A DNA stretch of 52,805 nt from Bacteroidales bacterium. GTDB taxonomy: Bacteria > Bacteroidota > Bacteroidia > Bacteroidales > UBA932. The stretch is from contig JAFUFP010000061.1 in assembly GCA_017469845.1 (NCBI GenBank), forward strand, positions 1 to 52,805, given 5' to 3'. The number at the start of each line of letters is the position of its first letter. Position 1 is the stretch's first letter. Under the pieces are notes generated by a model. The model worked only from the letters and a program-made list of their open reading frames with translations. It ran no database searches and was not told where the DNA came from. The position numbers were made by a program, and so were the translations under genes. Below are positions 33,948 to 43,115 of the stretch, piece after piece.

Positions 33948-36446
33948 ATGGCAGTTGACAAAAATTCAAGTCTGATATTGGAAGGATTGGACCCTCAGCA
34001 GAAAGCTGCGGTTCTCCAGATGGACGGCCCCGTTCTCATCGTTGCGGGTGCCGGATCAGGGAAAACCAGGGTTCTCACGAGCAGGATAGCGTACACTTTG
34101 GAACAGGGGGTGGATCCTTCGAGGATACTCGCCCTCACATTCACGAAGAAGGCCGCCGGGGAGATGAAGGAAAGGATTGCCGGTATGGTCGGCAAGTACA
34201 AGGCCACGAAACTCTGGATGGGTACTTTCCACTCCGTGTTCATCCGTTTCCTCCGTGAGTACGCTTCTTCTCTGGGGTATCCCTCCAGTTTCACGATATA
34301 CGATACTTCGGATTCCCAGTCCGCGATAAAGAGGATCGTCAAGGAGATGCAGCTTGATGACAAGACCTACAAACCCAAGGATGTCCTCAGCCGCATTTCG
34401 AACGCCAAGAACAATCTCGTCACCGTTCAGGCCTACAAGTCCAACCCTTCGGCCCTCCAGAATGACGCCCATTCCAAAAAGCCGAGGATAGCGGACATAT
34501 ACGAAGCCTATCAGAACGCTCTGAAGGCCGCCGGCGTGATGGACTTCGACGACATCCTGATGAACATGAACCTGCTTCTCCACTCCAACAAGGAGGCGCT
34601 TGAGGATATCAGGAAAAGGTTCGACTATATCCTTGTGGACGAGTACCAGGACACGAACTTCGCCCAGTTCAGGATAATCCAGCAGTTGGGTGCCGTGCAC
34701 AAGAACGTGTGCGTGGTGGGGGATGATTCCCAGTCGATTTATGCCTTCCGCGGTGCGAAGATCGAGAACATACTCAATTTCAGGAAGTTCTTCCCCGAGG
34801 CGAAGGTCTTCCGCCTGGAGAGGAACTACCGTTCCACCAGGACTATCGTCAATGCCGCCAATTCCCTCATCGAAAAGAACGAGGGAAGGATTCCCAAGAA
34901 ATGCTTCTCGGAAGGTGACGAAGGAGAGAAGATCCATCTGATACAGGGCTTTACCGAATTGGAGGAAGCGAGACTGGTCGCGGCTTCAATCGTTTCCCGT
35001 ATGCAGAAAGATCACGCCCAATACCAGGACTTCGCGATTCTCTACAGGACCAACGCCCAGTCCAGGGCGCTTGAGGAGGAACTCCGCAAATACAATCTTC
35101 CGTATGTGATATTTTCGGGGAATTCCTTCTTCGACCGCGTCGAGGTGAAGGACATGATGGCCTACTTCAAATTGGCAGTCAACCCTTCCGACGATGAGTC
35201 TTTCAGAAGGGTCGTGAACAAGCCCGCAAGGGGAATAGGCGATACCACCGTGGCGGCACTGTCCGCTGCGGCGAAAGCTCACGGTGTTCCCCTTATCAAG
35301 GCCATCTATCTTGACGACCTTGAGGCTTCCGGCCTGAGGAAAGCGGCCATCCTCAAACTCAAGACATTTTCCGACCTCATCCTCGAGGCAAATTCCATGA
35401 CCCGGACCAAAAATGCCATGGAAGTCGCCAAGAAGCTCCAGTTGGGAAGCGGACTGTATCATTTCTTCAAAGACGACCTGTCCGTGGAAAGCCAGTCCAG
35501 GGCGGGAAACATCGAGGAACTCATCAACAGTGTGGGGCAATTCATCGAGGACAGGAACAACGATTACCTCGAAGAACTCGCCGCCGAAGAAGGCATAGAC
35601 GACACTTCGGCTGTTGATCCCGGGGTGTTCCCTATGGTTTCATTGGGGGACTACCTCGAGAACATATCCCTACTCTCATCCGTTGATGCGGCGGAAGGGG
35701 ATGACCTGACGAACAGGGTGACCCTCATGACCGTACATTCGGCCAAGGGACTTGAGTACCCTTACGTGTATGTGACCGGGTTGGAGGAAAACCTTTTCCC
35801 TTCGATGAGCATGGCCTCGACGGCCAATGACCTCGAGGAAGAAAGGAGGCTTTTCTATGTGGCCATAACGAGGGCCAAAGTAGCTGTCGACCTTTGCTTC
35901 GCGAATTCCAGGATGAGGAACGGCTCCCATGAAAGCAATTCCCCGAGCCGGTTCATCCGTGAAATCGACCCCAGATACATCGCGAACCCTCTCAGAAAGG
36001 GACCTTCATACGACGATGACGGCGATGATGAGGGCTATGCCTCCGGGGGTTCCGGACGTTGGGGACAATGGCGTGCAGGGGGCGGCAACTCTTCCCAGTC
36101 GAAATCATCATGGGGCGAAAAGGCCAGAAGCGGAGGATGGCAATCCTCTTCCGCTCCCCAGAGATCTTCTTCCCCCTCCAAGGTGGGTGTATCTTCAGTT
36201 CCGAAGATATCGCAGTCCCAGCGGGTGGCGAAGACTCCTCCTCCGGCCGACCCGAATTTCATTCCCGTACCGATTTCGATGCTTCGGGAAGGGCAGCGGA
36301 TCGAGCACAACCGTTTCGGACTCGGAACCATCATTTCGATGGAAGGGAACGCCACCGACAGGAAGGCCAAAATCAACTTTGACCTTCACGGGGAGAAGAC
36401 GCTTCTTCTCCAGTATGCCAAGATAAGATTCCCGAAAGAAAAATAG
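33948..36446 (+). CDS. UvrD/PcrA/Rep-type DNA helicase
   Basis: Superfamily 1A 3'-5' DNA helicase of 832 residues, for repair and removal of protein from DNA. Motifs in order: Walker A AGAGSGKT (33-40), TFTKKAAGEM (Ia), FDYILVDEYQDTN (II), VGDDSQSIYAFRGA (III), RNYRST (IV), TVHSAKGLEYPYVYVTGLEE (V), ERRLFYVAITRAK (VI). The C-terminus (from about residue 685) is a low-complexity Gly/Ser-rich linker followed by a small domain (GQRIEHNRFGLGTIISMEG) like that of PcrA, which binds RNA polymerase. The start at 33948 (MAVDKNSSLILEGLDPQQ) is chosen from the family N-terminus. The symbol could be uvrD or pcrA. Confidence 0.94.
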   Translation: MAVDKNSSLILEGLDPQQKAAVLQMDGPVLIVAGAGSGKTRVLTSRIAYTLEQGVDPSRILALTFTKKAAGEMKERIAGMVGKYKATKLWMGTFHSVFIRFLREYASSLGYPSSFTIYDTSDSQSAIKRIVKEMQLDDKTYKPKDVLSRISNAKNNLVTVQAYKSNPSALQNDAHSKKPRIADIYEAYQNALKAAGVMDFDDILMNMNLLLHSNKEALEDIRKRFDYILVDEYQDTNFAQFRIIQQLGAVHKNVCVVGDDSQSIYAFRGAKIENILNFRKFFPEAKVFRLERNYRSTRTIVNAANSLIEKNEGRIPKKCFSEGDEGEKIHLIQGFTELEEARLVAASIVSRMQKDHAQYQDFAILYRTNAQSRALEEELRKYNLPYVIFSGNSFFDRVEVKDMMAYFKLAVNPSDDESFRRVVNKPARGIGDTTVAALSAAAKAHGVPLIKAIYLDDLEASGLRKAAILKLKTFSDLILEANSMTRTKNAMEVAKKLQLGSGLYHFFKDDLSVESQSRAGNIEELINSVGQFIEDRNNDYLEELAAEEGIDDTSAVDPGVFPMVSLGDYLENISLLSSVDAAEGDDLTNRVTLMTVHSAKGLEYPYVYVTGLEENLFPSMSMASTANDLEEERRLFYVAITRAKVAVDLCFANSRMRNGSHESNSPSRFIREIDPRYIANPLRKGPSYDDDGDDEGYASGGSGRWGQWRAGGGNSSQSKSSWGEKARSGGWQSSSAPQRSSSPSKVGVSSVPKISQSQRVAKTPPPADPNFIPVPISMLREGQRIEHNRFGLGTIISMEGNATDRKAKINFDLHGEKTLLLQYAKIRFPKEK

Positions 36447-36801
36447 TCTCTCGGGTATCCTTTCCCTTGCCACGTCATCCCGATCGCGGAAGATTTTCCG
36501 GCGAGTCGCAAATGGAATTTACCGGTCCCTCGGACACCGTTCCGGGGGATTCCCGTATAGTGGTCCGGACCATCCGGAAGGCGCCAAGACCGTTCCGCCG
36601 ATTCTTCGCCGGCGAAACGTGCCGGGAAAAACGTAAATAGACTTATCTACCCCTTTCCGGGGGCACCTATTCAAGGATTCTGCTGTCGCTCTCCCTCGTT
36701 CGGGGCATTGTCCGATGTTATTTTTGGATGTTCTTTTGGTCAAAACGGCCGTTCTAAAGGTAAAAAACGCAAAAAAGACCCCAAAAAAGTCGTGGGGGGT
36801 A
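36447..36801. other. Gene-free stretch after the helicase gene
   Basis: About 355 bp with no convincing gene. It contains several GC-rich palindromic pieces, including a perfect 12-bp palindrome TTCGCCGGCGAA at 36605-36616, and a C/G-tract hairpin (ACCCC...GGGGT) near 36778-36800. An open frame of 74 codons on the minus strand (36519-36743) is rich in Arg/Pro and has no promoter or family resemblance. Towards 36740 the sequence becomes AT-rich, leading into a strong promoter. Confidence 0.5.
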
Positions 36802-36961
36802 TTGCAGGTTCAAAATTTTGTCTATATTTGCAACGAAGTTTTTCATAGTTTAAGTTTAGGTTAAGTGGCGGGTCGAATGCTGCGAAGCATGCGACCCGTT
36901 AATTTTTGTTAAATTTAACTCTTTCCAGCCATCCTCCGAGACGGGGTGGCTGATTTTTTTT
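36802..36961 (+). ncRNA. Candidate small RNA with promoter and two hairpins
   Basis: A strong promoter is seen: TTG (36802-36804), 18-base spacer, TATATTTG (36823-36830). It would start a transcript near 36836. Two structures follow. One is a long hairpin at 36869-36898 (CGGGTCG-A-ATGC / GCAT-G-CGACCCG) with a T-rich tail. The other is a classic intrinsic terminator at 36926-36952 (CAGCCATCC pairing with GGGGTGGCTG, one G-U) followed by about eight T. No gene lies between promoter and terminator and the next gene is on the other strand, so a free ~125-nt RNA is the simplest reading. An 11-codon frame starting in the first hairpin is probably chance. I cannot match it to a known RNA family. 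Confidence 0.55.
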
Positions 36962-37027
36962 CATTCCGCTGAACGGGAAATTCTATCTCAAGTTCTCCTC
37001 TTACTCTTAGTAGAATGACGAAATAAA

Positions 37028-37051
37028 GCCGATGCTTTTTGCAGCACCGGC
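37028..37051 (-). terminator. Terminator of the M16 peptidase gene
   Basis: Stem GCCG-x-TGCT/AGCA-x-CGGC with one mismatch, 46 bases after the peptidase stop, followed on the minus strand by TTTATTTCG. Confidence 0.65.
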
Positions 37052-37096
37052 CTTTGATGTACGGGATTCCGCTCAGCGGATCCTTTTTCAGATTTT

Positions 37097-39994
37097 TCAG
37101 TATCCGAAGATCTCTTCGAGAGAAACGACCTTGACGGGACCGAGGGTCGAGAGGAATACCATATCCATATCGTTGGCGTCTCCTACGATTCCGTAGACAT
37201 AGGTGCGGTCCTTGATCCACTTCTTCTGGGTAGCGGAAAGGTCACTGAGTGTCATGGTCTGGGCCTTCTCGAAAATCTTCTTGTTCCTGGGCTCGGTTAC
37301 ACCCATCTCCTGGTCGGAGAGGTACCTGTTGATGACGGCGGCTCCGGTTACCCTTGAAGTCCTGATTCCGGAAATGAGTGCGGTCTTCGCGATCTCGAAA
37401 GCGGACTCGGACTCGGGCATGTCGTTGATGATCTCATCGAATGCGGTAACGGCCTTCTCGAGCTTGTCGTTCTGGGATCCGATCGTTGCGGTGAACGAGT
37501 AGTTTCCGTCCTTGTATGAAGGATTGGCGAGGTTCGCTCCAGCGCTGTAGGCGAGGGCCCTTGACTCCCTCATCTCCTGGAAGACGATGGTGTTCATACC
37601 GCCTCCGAAGTACTCATTGAAGAGGGCGACGTTGGCGTCCTCACCGAGGTCGAGCTTCTCACCCCTGTTGGAGTACTGGACGTAGTTGAACTGCTGGGAG
37701 TTGTACTGGGCTACGTAGACAGCGTTCTGAGGAGTCTGGAGCATCTGGGGATAAACCTTCTTGAGAGGCTCGAGAGTTGCGGGAACGTTGTGTCCGGCCT
37801 CGAGAACGGATTTGAATTCATCCTGGCTGAGGGGACCGTAGTAGGTAACCTTGTGCTCCTTGGAGAAGATGCTCTTCACCTTTGAAAGGAGTTCCTCCGA
37901 AGTGAGGGACATGAGCTGTTCGTTGGTGAGAGTAGTGCTCTTGATGTACTCGGGACCGTAGGTGATGTAGTTGCGCAGGGCGCTTACCACTGCCCTCTGG
38001 CTGAGCTTGGAGTCCTGACGGTTCTTCAGCATGTTCATCTTCAGGGAAGCGAGGATGTTCTCATCGGGAACGGCGTTCGCGATGAGGTCCTCGACTATCT
38101 CCATAGCCTTGGGAAGGTTCTCGCTCAGACCGCTGATCGACACCTGGGAAGAGTTGGTACCGGCGCTTGCACCGAATGAGCATGCGAGCTTGTACATCTC
38201 GGAAGAAATCTGCTCGGCTGAGCGGGTGGGGGTTCCGAGGTAGCTGAGGTAATCGATGGCGAAGCCGAGGGCGGGATCGTTGATCGTTCCCATGTCGAAA
38301 CGGTAACCCAGGGAAGCGATGTCGTTGAGGGTGTTCTGCTTGTAGAGAACCTCAAGACCCTTGCTCGTGAAGATGCTCATCTCCTTGGAGTAGTCGACGA
38401 AGACGGGCTCGATGGGCTTGGGAACGCTGTTCTGGATATCGAGAAGGAATGCGCTCTGCTTGTCCCTGTTGGTCACGATAGGGGTGATCTTGGGAGCCTC
38501 GACCTTCTTGATGTTGGGGTCGTCACCGATGTTCTTGTAAACGATGGCGTAGTTCTGGGGACCCATGTATTTGTTGGCCCATGCGACGACGTCGTCCTTG
38601 GTGATGGCCTCGAGCCTTGAAATCATCTCGACCTCATCCTTCCAGGTGGTCTTGTTGATGAAGGAGTTGACGAACATCATTGCCCTTGAGCTGTTGCTCT
38701 GGAGCGAACGCATCTGGCGGAGCTTGATGTTGTTGACGGTAGCCTGGACGAGGTCGGCGTCGAAGTCGCCCTTGCGGAGTTTGTCAGCCTCGGCGAGGAG
38801 AAGATCCCTCACTTCCTGGAGGCTCTGTCCTTCGAGGGGATAGCCCAGGAGAATCATCTCGCTGTAATCCACGAGGTCGTAGTTCATCGCCTGTGCCGCG
38901 AGCATCTTCTGCTGCTGGACGATGTCAAGGTCGATAAGGCCGGCCATGCCGTTGTAGAGGATCGAAGAAGCGATCTGTGCGACTTCGCTTTCCTTGCTCG
39001 AGAGTCCGGGAGTCCTCCATGCGATCATGGCGAAGGAAGCGTCATAACCGTTGACGTTGATTTCGACGGGAGAGGTTATGGGCTGCTCGGGAGCGAAGGT
39101 GAATTCGGGAAGATTGGGGTTGGGCTGCCAATCACCGAAATATTTCTTGATGATGGAGAGCATCTCCTTGGGGTCGAAGTCTCCGGAAACGCAGATTGCG
39201 CAGTTGTTGGGGACGTAGTATGTGGCCTTCTGCTTCTTGATTGCGGTGATGTCAGGGTTCTTCAGGTGCTCCTGAGTTCCGATGACGGTCTGGGTTCCGT
39301 AAGGGTGGTTCTTGAAAAGGACGGCGTCAACGGCGTCGAGAGCCTTCTCGGTGTCGGAGGTAAGACCCCTGTTGTATTCCTCGTATACTGCCTCAAGCTC
39401 AGTGTGGAAACCCCTGATGACCATATTTTTGAACCTGTCGGACTGGACTTTGGCCCAGTTCTCGATCTGGTTTGCGGGGATGTCCTCCTGGTAGCAGGTG
39501 ACGTCGTCGGAAGTGAAGGCGTTGGATCCTTCGGAACCGATGATGGCCATCATTTTGTCATATTCGTTGGGGATTGCGATCTTGGACGCCTCGTAACTTA
39601 TGGAGTCGATCTGGTGATAGATGGCTTCCCTTTCGTCTGGGTCGGTCTTTGTACGGTAGACGTCGTACAGGGACTGGATCTGGTCGAGCATCGGCTTTTC
39701 GGCCTCATAGTCCTGTGTTCCGACTTTCTCTGTTCCCTTGAACATGATGTGCTCAAGGTAGTGGGCGAGTCCCGTGTTGTCGGCGGGGTCGTTCTTGCCT
39801 CCGGAACGGACGGCGATGTAGGTTTGGATACGGGGTGTCTCCTTGTTGACACTCATGTACACTTTGAGCCCGTTGTCGAGAGTGTAGATCCTGGTTCCCA
39901 TGGGATCACCGGGTACAGACTCGTACTTGGTCGAGCATGCGGCGGCCGTGACAATTACTGCAGCCACTGCGGCGAATTGAAAGATTCGTTTCAT
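37097..39994 (-). CDS. M16-family zinc metallopeptidase lipoprotein
   Basis: Exported peptidase of the insulinase/pitrilysin (M16) family, 965 residues, built of two M16 halves in one chain. The first half keeps the inverted zinc motif HxxEH (HYLEH, residues 78-82) and a downstream glutamate in ELEAVYEEYNRG. The second half is the catalytically silent clamp domain usual in this family. A lipoprotein signal ends TAAAC (Cys20). The start at 39994 is supported by the signal sequence and by a promoter at 40089-40119 that makes the longer start at 40084 implausible. It stands alone between the small-RNA region and a tRNA. Probable role: degradation of peptides in the periplasm. Confidence 0.93.
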   Translation of the reverse strand: MKRIFQFAAVAAVIVTAAACSTKYESVPGDPMGTRIYTLDNGLKVYMSVNKETPRIQTYIAVRSGGKNDPADNTGLAHYLEHIMFKGTEKVGTQDYEAEKPMLDQIQSLYDVYRTKTDPDEREAIYHQIDSISYEASKIAIPNEYDKMMAIIGSEGSNAFTSDDVTCYQEDIPANQIENWAKVQSDRFKNMVIRGFHTELEAVYEEYNRGLTSDTEKALDAVDAVLFKNHPYGTQTVIGTQEHLKNPDITAIKKQKATYYVPNNCAICVSGDFDPKEMLSIIKKYFGDWQPNPNLPEFTFAPEQPITSPVEINVNGYDASFAMIAWRTPGLSSKESEVAQIASSILYNGMAGLIDLDIVQQQKMLAAQAMNYDLVDYSEMILLGYPLEGQSLQEVRDLLLAEADKLRKGDFDADLVQATVNNIKLRQMRSLQSNSSRAMMFVNSFINKTTWKDEVEMISRLEAITKDDVVAWANKYMGPQNYAIVYKNIGDDPNIKKVEAPKITPIVTNRDKQSAFLLDIQNSVPKPIEPVFVDYSKEMSIFTSKGLEVLYKQNTLNDIASLGYRFDMGTINDPALGFAIDYLSYLGTPTRSAEQISSEMYKLACSFGASAGTNSSQVSISGLSENLPKAMEIVEDLIANAVPDENILASLKMNMLKNRQDSKLSQRAVVSALRNYITYGPEYIKSTTLTNEQLMSLTSEELLSKVKSIFSKEHKVTYYGPLSQDEFKSVLEAGHNVPATLEPLKKVYPQMLQTPQNAVYVAQYNSQQFNYVQYSNRGEKLDLGEDANVALFNEYFGGGMNTIVFQEMRESRALAYSAGANLANPSYKDGNYSFTATIGSQNDKLEKAVTAFDEIINDMPESESAFEIAKTALISGIRTSRVTGAAVINRYLSDQEMGVTEPRNKKIFEKAQTMTLSDLSATQKKWIKDRTYVYGIVGDANDMDMVFLSTLGPVKVVSLEEIFGY

Positions 39995-40088
39995 ATTTGT
40001 AAAAATAATTGTCCGGAGGAGCAGTCGGCCTTCCGGAACTGTTTCGCTGATTGTGCTTAGCATTGGTGCGATTCTTTCGCACAAACTG

Positions 40089-40119
40089 CAAAATTAGACA
40101 TTATTTACTTCAGGAGCAA
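40089..40119 (-). promoter_or_regulatory. Promoter of the M16 peptidase gene
   Basis: TTG (40117-40119), 20-base spacer and TAATTTTG (40089-40096) on the minus strand, a full match to the consensus. Transcription would begin near 40082, leaving a leader of about 88 nt. Confidence 0.75.
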
Positions 40120-40150
40120 TAATTAGGAAGCTTTTCGTCTCCGGTGAAAA

Positions 40151-40178
40151 CAAAACGCCGCTCTGCGGTGGCGGAGCG
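40151..40178 (-). terminator. Terminator of tRNA-Gly
   Basis: On the minus strand a CGCTC/GAGCG stem with GC-rich loop (alternative CGCC/GGCG pairing) is followed by GCGTTTTGTTTT, 18 bases past the tRNA 3' end. Confidence 0.6.
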
Positions 40179-40195
40179 ACGAAGCATGATGTTTG

Positions 40196-40268
40196 AGCGG
40201 AATACGAGGTTCGAACTCGCGACCTTCGGCTTGGGAAGCCAACGCTCTACCAACTGAGCTAATTCCGC
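40196..40268 (-). tRNA. tRNA-Gly (anticodon CCC)
   Basis: Full cloverleaf on the minus strand: acceptor stem GCGGAAT/ATTCCGC, D-arm GCTC-AGTTGGTA-GAGC, anticodon stem TTGGC/GCCGA with loop TTCCCAA, and T-arm GCGAG-TTCGAAC-CTCGT with one G-U pair. The anticodon is CCC, reading GGG glycine codons. CCA is not encoded. Confidence 0.95.
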
Positions 40269-40278
40269 AAATGCATTG

Positions 40279-40306
40279 CAAATATAGGAATTTTCCGGGA
40301 AACCAA
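40279..40306 (-). promoter_or_regulatory. Promoter of tRNA-Gly
   Basis: TATATTTG (40279-40286) on the minus strand, 10 bases before the tRNA 5' end, with TTG at 40304-40306 after a shorter 17-base spacer. Confidence 0.55.
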
Positions 40307-40377
40307 CATTCTTACGTGTATTTTTCGTGTTGGAGCGAAATACGTCCGCAGGGTGAATGTTTTTGGCGGGAAAAATG

Positions 40378-40385
40378 TAATTTTG
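40378..40385 (+). promoter_or_regulatory. -7 element of the Fur-family gene
   Basis: TAATTTTG, 20 bases before the ATG at 40406. No TTG lies at 19-21 bases, only a TTTTG at 12 bases. It supports the downstream start for the regulator. Confidence 0.45.
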
Positions 40386-40405
40386 CGCCGTTAAGATTCT
40401 TGCAT

Positions 40406-40828
40406 ATGGCGAAAACGGACGTGATAGATCTGATGCAGCACCATGGGGTGAAACCCACGGCCAACAGGATTCTGGTGGCGGAAGCTCTCAGCGACGCTCC
40501 TCGCCCTCTTTCCATGGCTGAAGTGGGTGATGTCCTGGATACGGTGGACAAATCGGTGATATCCAGAACGCTGGCTCTTTTCAAGGAGAATCATCTCGTC
40601 CATGTGATCGAAGACGGAAGCGATTCGGTCCGTTATGAACTTTGCCATAGCCACGAAGAAGGCGAGGATGACGATGTCCACGTCCATTTCTATTGCCTCA
40701 GTTGCAGGCGGACTTTCTGTCTTCACGATATCCATATACCGGCGGTATCTTTGCCGGAGGGCTACAGCATGGATTCCGTCAATTATATGGTGAAAGGAAT
40801 CTGTCCGGACTGCTCTTCCTCCCGCTGA
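40406..40828 (+). CDS. Fur-family metal-responsive regulator
   Basis: Transcriptional regulator of 140 residues, the normal Fur size. The N-terminal winged helix is visible (GVKPTANRILVAEALSDAPRPLSMAEVGDVLD-DKSVISRTLALFKENHLVHVI). The metal-binding half has CHSHEE, HVHFYCLSCRRTFCLHD and the C-terminal CPDC: two CxxC pairs for a structural zinc, as in Zur and many Fur proteins. The start at 40406 is set by homology and a -7 element upstream; the longer frame overlaps the tRNA. It precedes a Zn/Cd-type ATPase by 52 bases on the same strand, so zinc is the likely signal, although Fur, Zur and PerR cannot be told apart here. Confidence 0.88.
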   Translation: MAKTDVIDLMQHHGVKPTANRILVAEALSDAPRPLSMAEVGDVLDTVDKSVISRTLALFKENHLVHVIEDGSDSVRYELCHSHEEGEDDDVHVHFYCLSCRRTFCLHDIHIPAVSLPEGYSMDSVNYMVKGICPDCSSSR

Positions 40829-40880
40829 TGCGTCTTTGCAACCCTGTTGCATCTTCGCTTCCATACCTTTGTCCCGTAAA

Positions 40881-42950
40881 ATGAAAAAAACATTTCAGCA
40901 TATGGGACACGTTCATAGTGAAAATCACTCACACGAAGAGGAGAAGGAACATCTTCATCACCATCATCATGATCATGAAGAGGAGTGCTGTTCCTGCCAT
41001 CATCACCATCATGACGGAGATCATGACCATGATGAGGATGACCACGAAGAGGGGCATCATCATCACCACGACGAAGAAGGCGGTAAGGGGGAACTTCTCA
41101 AGATCATCATCGCCGCCGTTCTTCTTGTGGCGGCAATTGTCATAAAGAAGAGAACCGACCTTGCCGAGTGGCAGTATCTCCTGATTTTCCTTGTACCTTA
41201 TCTCGTTGTGGGATTCGGGACACTGAAGGAGGCCTTTGAAAGCATCTGCGAAGGAGAAGCTCTGGATGAGGACTTCCTCATGTCGGTGGCGACGGTGGGA
41301 GCCCTTGCGATTGGCTTCCTTCCTGGCGCTGAATCACAGTATCCTGAAGCGGTACTCGTGATGCTTCTTTTCCGCGTCGGGGAATTGTTCGAGGGAATAG
41401 CCGAAGGCAACAGCCGCCGCTCCATCTCCCACCTTATGGAGATAAGGCCGGACTACGCCAATGTCGAAAGGGACGGGACCGTGCAGAAGGTCGATCCTTC
41501 CGAGGTGGAAGTGGGTGAAACCATTCTCATCCGTCCTGGAGAGAAAGTCCCTATGGATGGAGTCGTTCTCGAAGGAGACTCTTCTTTGGATACGGTGGCG
41601 CTTACAGGTGAAAGTGTTCCCCGCTCAATACATAAGGGAGATGACATCTTCTCCGGGTGCGTGAATCTTTCCGGAGTCCTCTCCGTCAAAGTCACCCGCC
41701 TGTTCGGGGAGTCCACCGCCTCGAAGATTCTGGACCTTGTCGAGAACGCTTCCTCGAATAAATCCAGGAGCGAAAGTTTCATAACCCGTTTCGCCAAGGT
41801 CTATACGCCGATCGTTGTCGGACTTGCCGTCGCTTTGGCTTTGCTGCCTCCGCTTCTTTCGGGAAGTTTCTCAACCTCGTTCCCTACCTGGCTTTACAGG
41901 GCGCTTACCTTCCTGATCGTTTCATGCCCTTGCGCTCTTGTCATCTCCGTCCCGCTTTCCTTCTTCGGAGGAATCGGTGGAGCTTCCCGCCACGGAATCC
42001 TCGTCAAGGGCTCCAATTATCTTGAGACCCTGTCCCGTCTGGGAACGGTGGTCTTCGACAAGACCGGAACCCTTACTGAGGGAGTTTTCAAGGTGAGTGC
42101 CGTGCATCCTGAAGAAATCTCACCCAAGGAACTTCTCCATCTCGCCGCCCATGTGGAAAGATTCTCTTCTCACCCGATAGCACTGTCCCTGAAGGAAGCA
42201 TACCCTGATGAACATGACGACTGTGAAGTGGGGGATGTGGAGGAGATCGCCGGAAAGGGTGTCAAGGCCCATGTCAACGGAAAGACGGTGTGCGTAGGCA
42301 ACTCCGCCATGATGGAGAGCATAGGAGCGAGTTGGCATCCCTGCGAATTGACCGGAACCACTGTCCATGTCGCGATTGACGGCGTCTACGCAGGCCATAT
42401 CGTGATATCCGACAAGATAAAGGACGACTCGAAAATGGCCGTCACCGCCCTTAAGGATCTCGGAGTCGGCAATGTCGTCATGCTTACCGGGGACAGCGAA
42501 GACGTCGCCCTCAGTGTGGCGGATTCCGTCGGAATCGATCTCCACTATTCTTCCCTTCTCCCTTCGGACAAGGTGAAGATCGTGGAAGACCTCATCGGGG
42601 CGGGGAACAAGGGCACTGTGGCCTTCATAGGTGACGGAATCAACGATGCCCCCGTACTTGCGAGGGCTGATGTGGGAATCGCCATGGGCGGTCTTGGCTC
42701 AGACGCTGCGATCGAGGCGGCGGATGTCGTTCTGATGGACGACAGCCCTTCGAAAGTGGCGAAGGCCATTTCGATAGCCCGGAGGACCATGCGTATCGCC
42801 CGTGAAAACATCTGGTTCGCCATAGGGATAAAGGTCCTTGTCCTCATTCTGGCCGCTTTGGGTGTGGCTACGATGTGGATGGCCGTATTCGCCGATGTGG
42901 GTGTCACCGTCCTTGCCGTACTTAACGCCATGAGAACGCTGAGGGCATAG
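40881..42950 (+). CDS. Zn/Cd-type P1B ATPase with His-rich N-terminus
   Basis: Heavy-metal-exporting P-type ATPase of 689 residues, ZntA/CadA-like. Core motifs: LTGESVPRSIHKGD, the membrane CPC motif (residues 349-351, SCPCALVIS), phosphorylation site DKTGT (Asp393), SHPIALSL, TGDS and GDGINDAPVLARADVGIAMG. Lys in IGIKVLVL (helix 7) and Asp in FADVGVTVLAVLNAMR (helix 8) fit the zinc/cadmium subgroup. No ferredoxin-like GMTCxxC domain is seen. Instead residues 1-70 carry 25 histidines in runs of five, many Asp/Glu, and a CCSC. A TACCTTTG element at 40864-40871 may be an internal promoter very close to the ATG. Probably controlled by, or co-transcribed with, the Fur-family gene. Confidence 0.93.
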   Translation: MKKTFQHMGHVHSENHSHEEEKEHLHHHHHDHEEECCSCHHHHHDGDHDHDEDDHEEGHHHHHDEEGGKGELLKIIIAAVLLVAAIVIKKRTDLAEWQYLLIFLVPYLVVGFGTLKEAFESICEGEALDEDFLMSVATVGALAIGFLPGAESQYPEAVLVMLLFRVGELFEGIAEGNSRRSISHLMEIRPDYANVERDGTVQKVDPSEVEVGETILIRPGEKVPMDGVVLEGDSSLDTVALTGESVPRSIHKGDDIFSGCVNLSGVLSVKVTRLFGESTASKILDLVENASSNKSRSESFITRFAKVYTPIVVGLAVALALLPPLLSGSFSTSFPTWLYRALTFLIVSCPCALVISVPLSFFGGIGGASRHGILVKGSNYLETLSRLGTVVFDKTGTLTEGVFKVSAVHPEEISPKELLHLAAHVERFSSHPIALSLKEAYPDEHDDCEVGDVEEIAGKGVKAHVNGKTVCVGNSAMMESIGASWHPCELTGTTVHVAIDGVYAGHIVISDKIKDDSKMAVTALKDLGVGNVVMLTGDSEDVALSVADSVGIDLHYSSLLPSDKVKIVEDLIGAGNKGTVAFIGDGINDAPVLARADVGIAMGGLGSDAAIEAADVVLMDDSPSKVAKAISIARRTMRIARENIWFAIGIKVLVLILAALGVATMWMAVFADVGVTVLAVLNAMRTLRA

Positions 42951-42995
42951 TTTGACGTTCCGCTTTTCCAGAAGAAAATAAACTCACAATACAAG

Positions 42996-43024
42996 ACGGC
43001 TTCCTTTTCCGGAGGCCGTTTTTT
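42996..43024 (+). terminator. Terminator after the P-type ATPase
   Basis: Stem ACGGCTTCC/GGAGGCCGT (one T-G pair), loop of six, followed by six T. Good intrinsic terminator 45 bases after the ATPase stop. Confidence 0.85.
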
Positions 43025-43115
43025 CGGTGTCTCCGTACCTTGAAACCACATAATGAATACGATGTCGCTCCGCATTTGTAGCGGTTATCATATCTTTGAC
43101 AATATCAATTTTAAT

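Noticed and set aside
36519..36743. 74-codon minus-strand frame in the gap after the helicase gene
   Set aside because: Arg/Pro-rich composition, no promoter, no recognisable motif; it looks like chance reading of GC-rich palindromes.
36869..36912. 11-codon frame within the small-RNA hairpin as a leader peptide
   Set aside because: No downstream gene on the same strand to regulate, no initiation signal, and the start codon is buried in the stem.
40196..40405. tRNA-Gly as an integration site of a mobile element
   Set aside because: No repeat of the tRNA 3' end and no integrase are visible near it; flanking genes are housekeeping-like.
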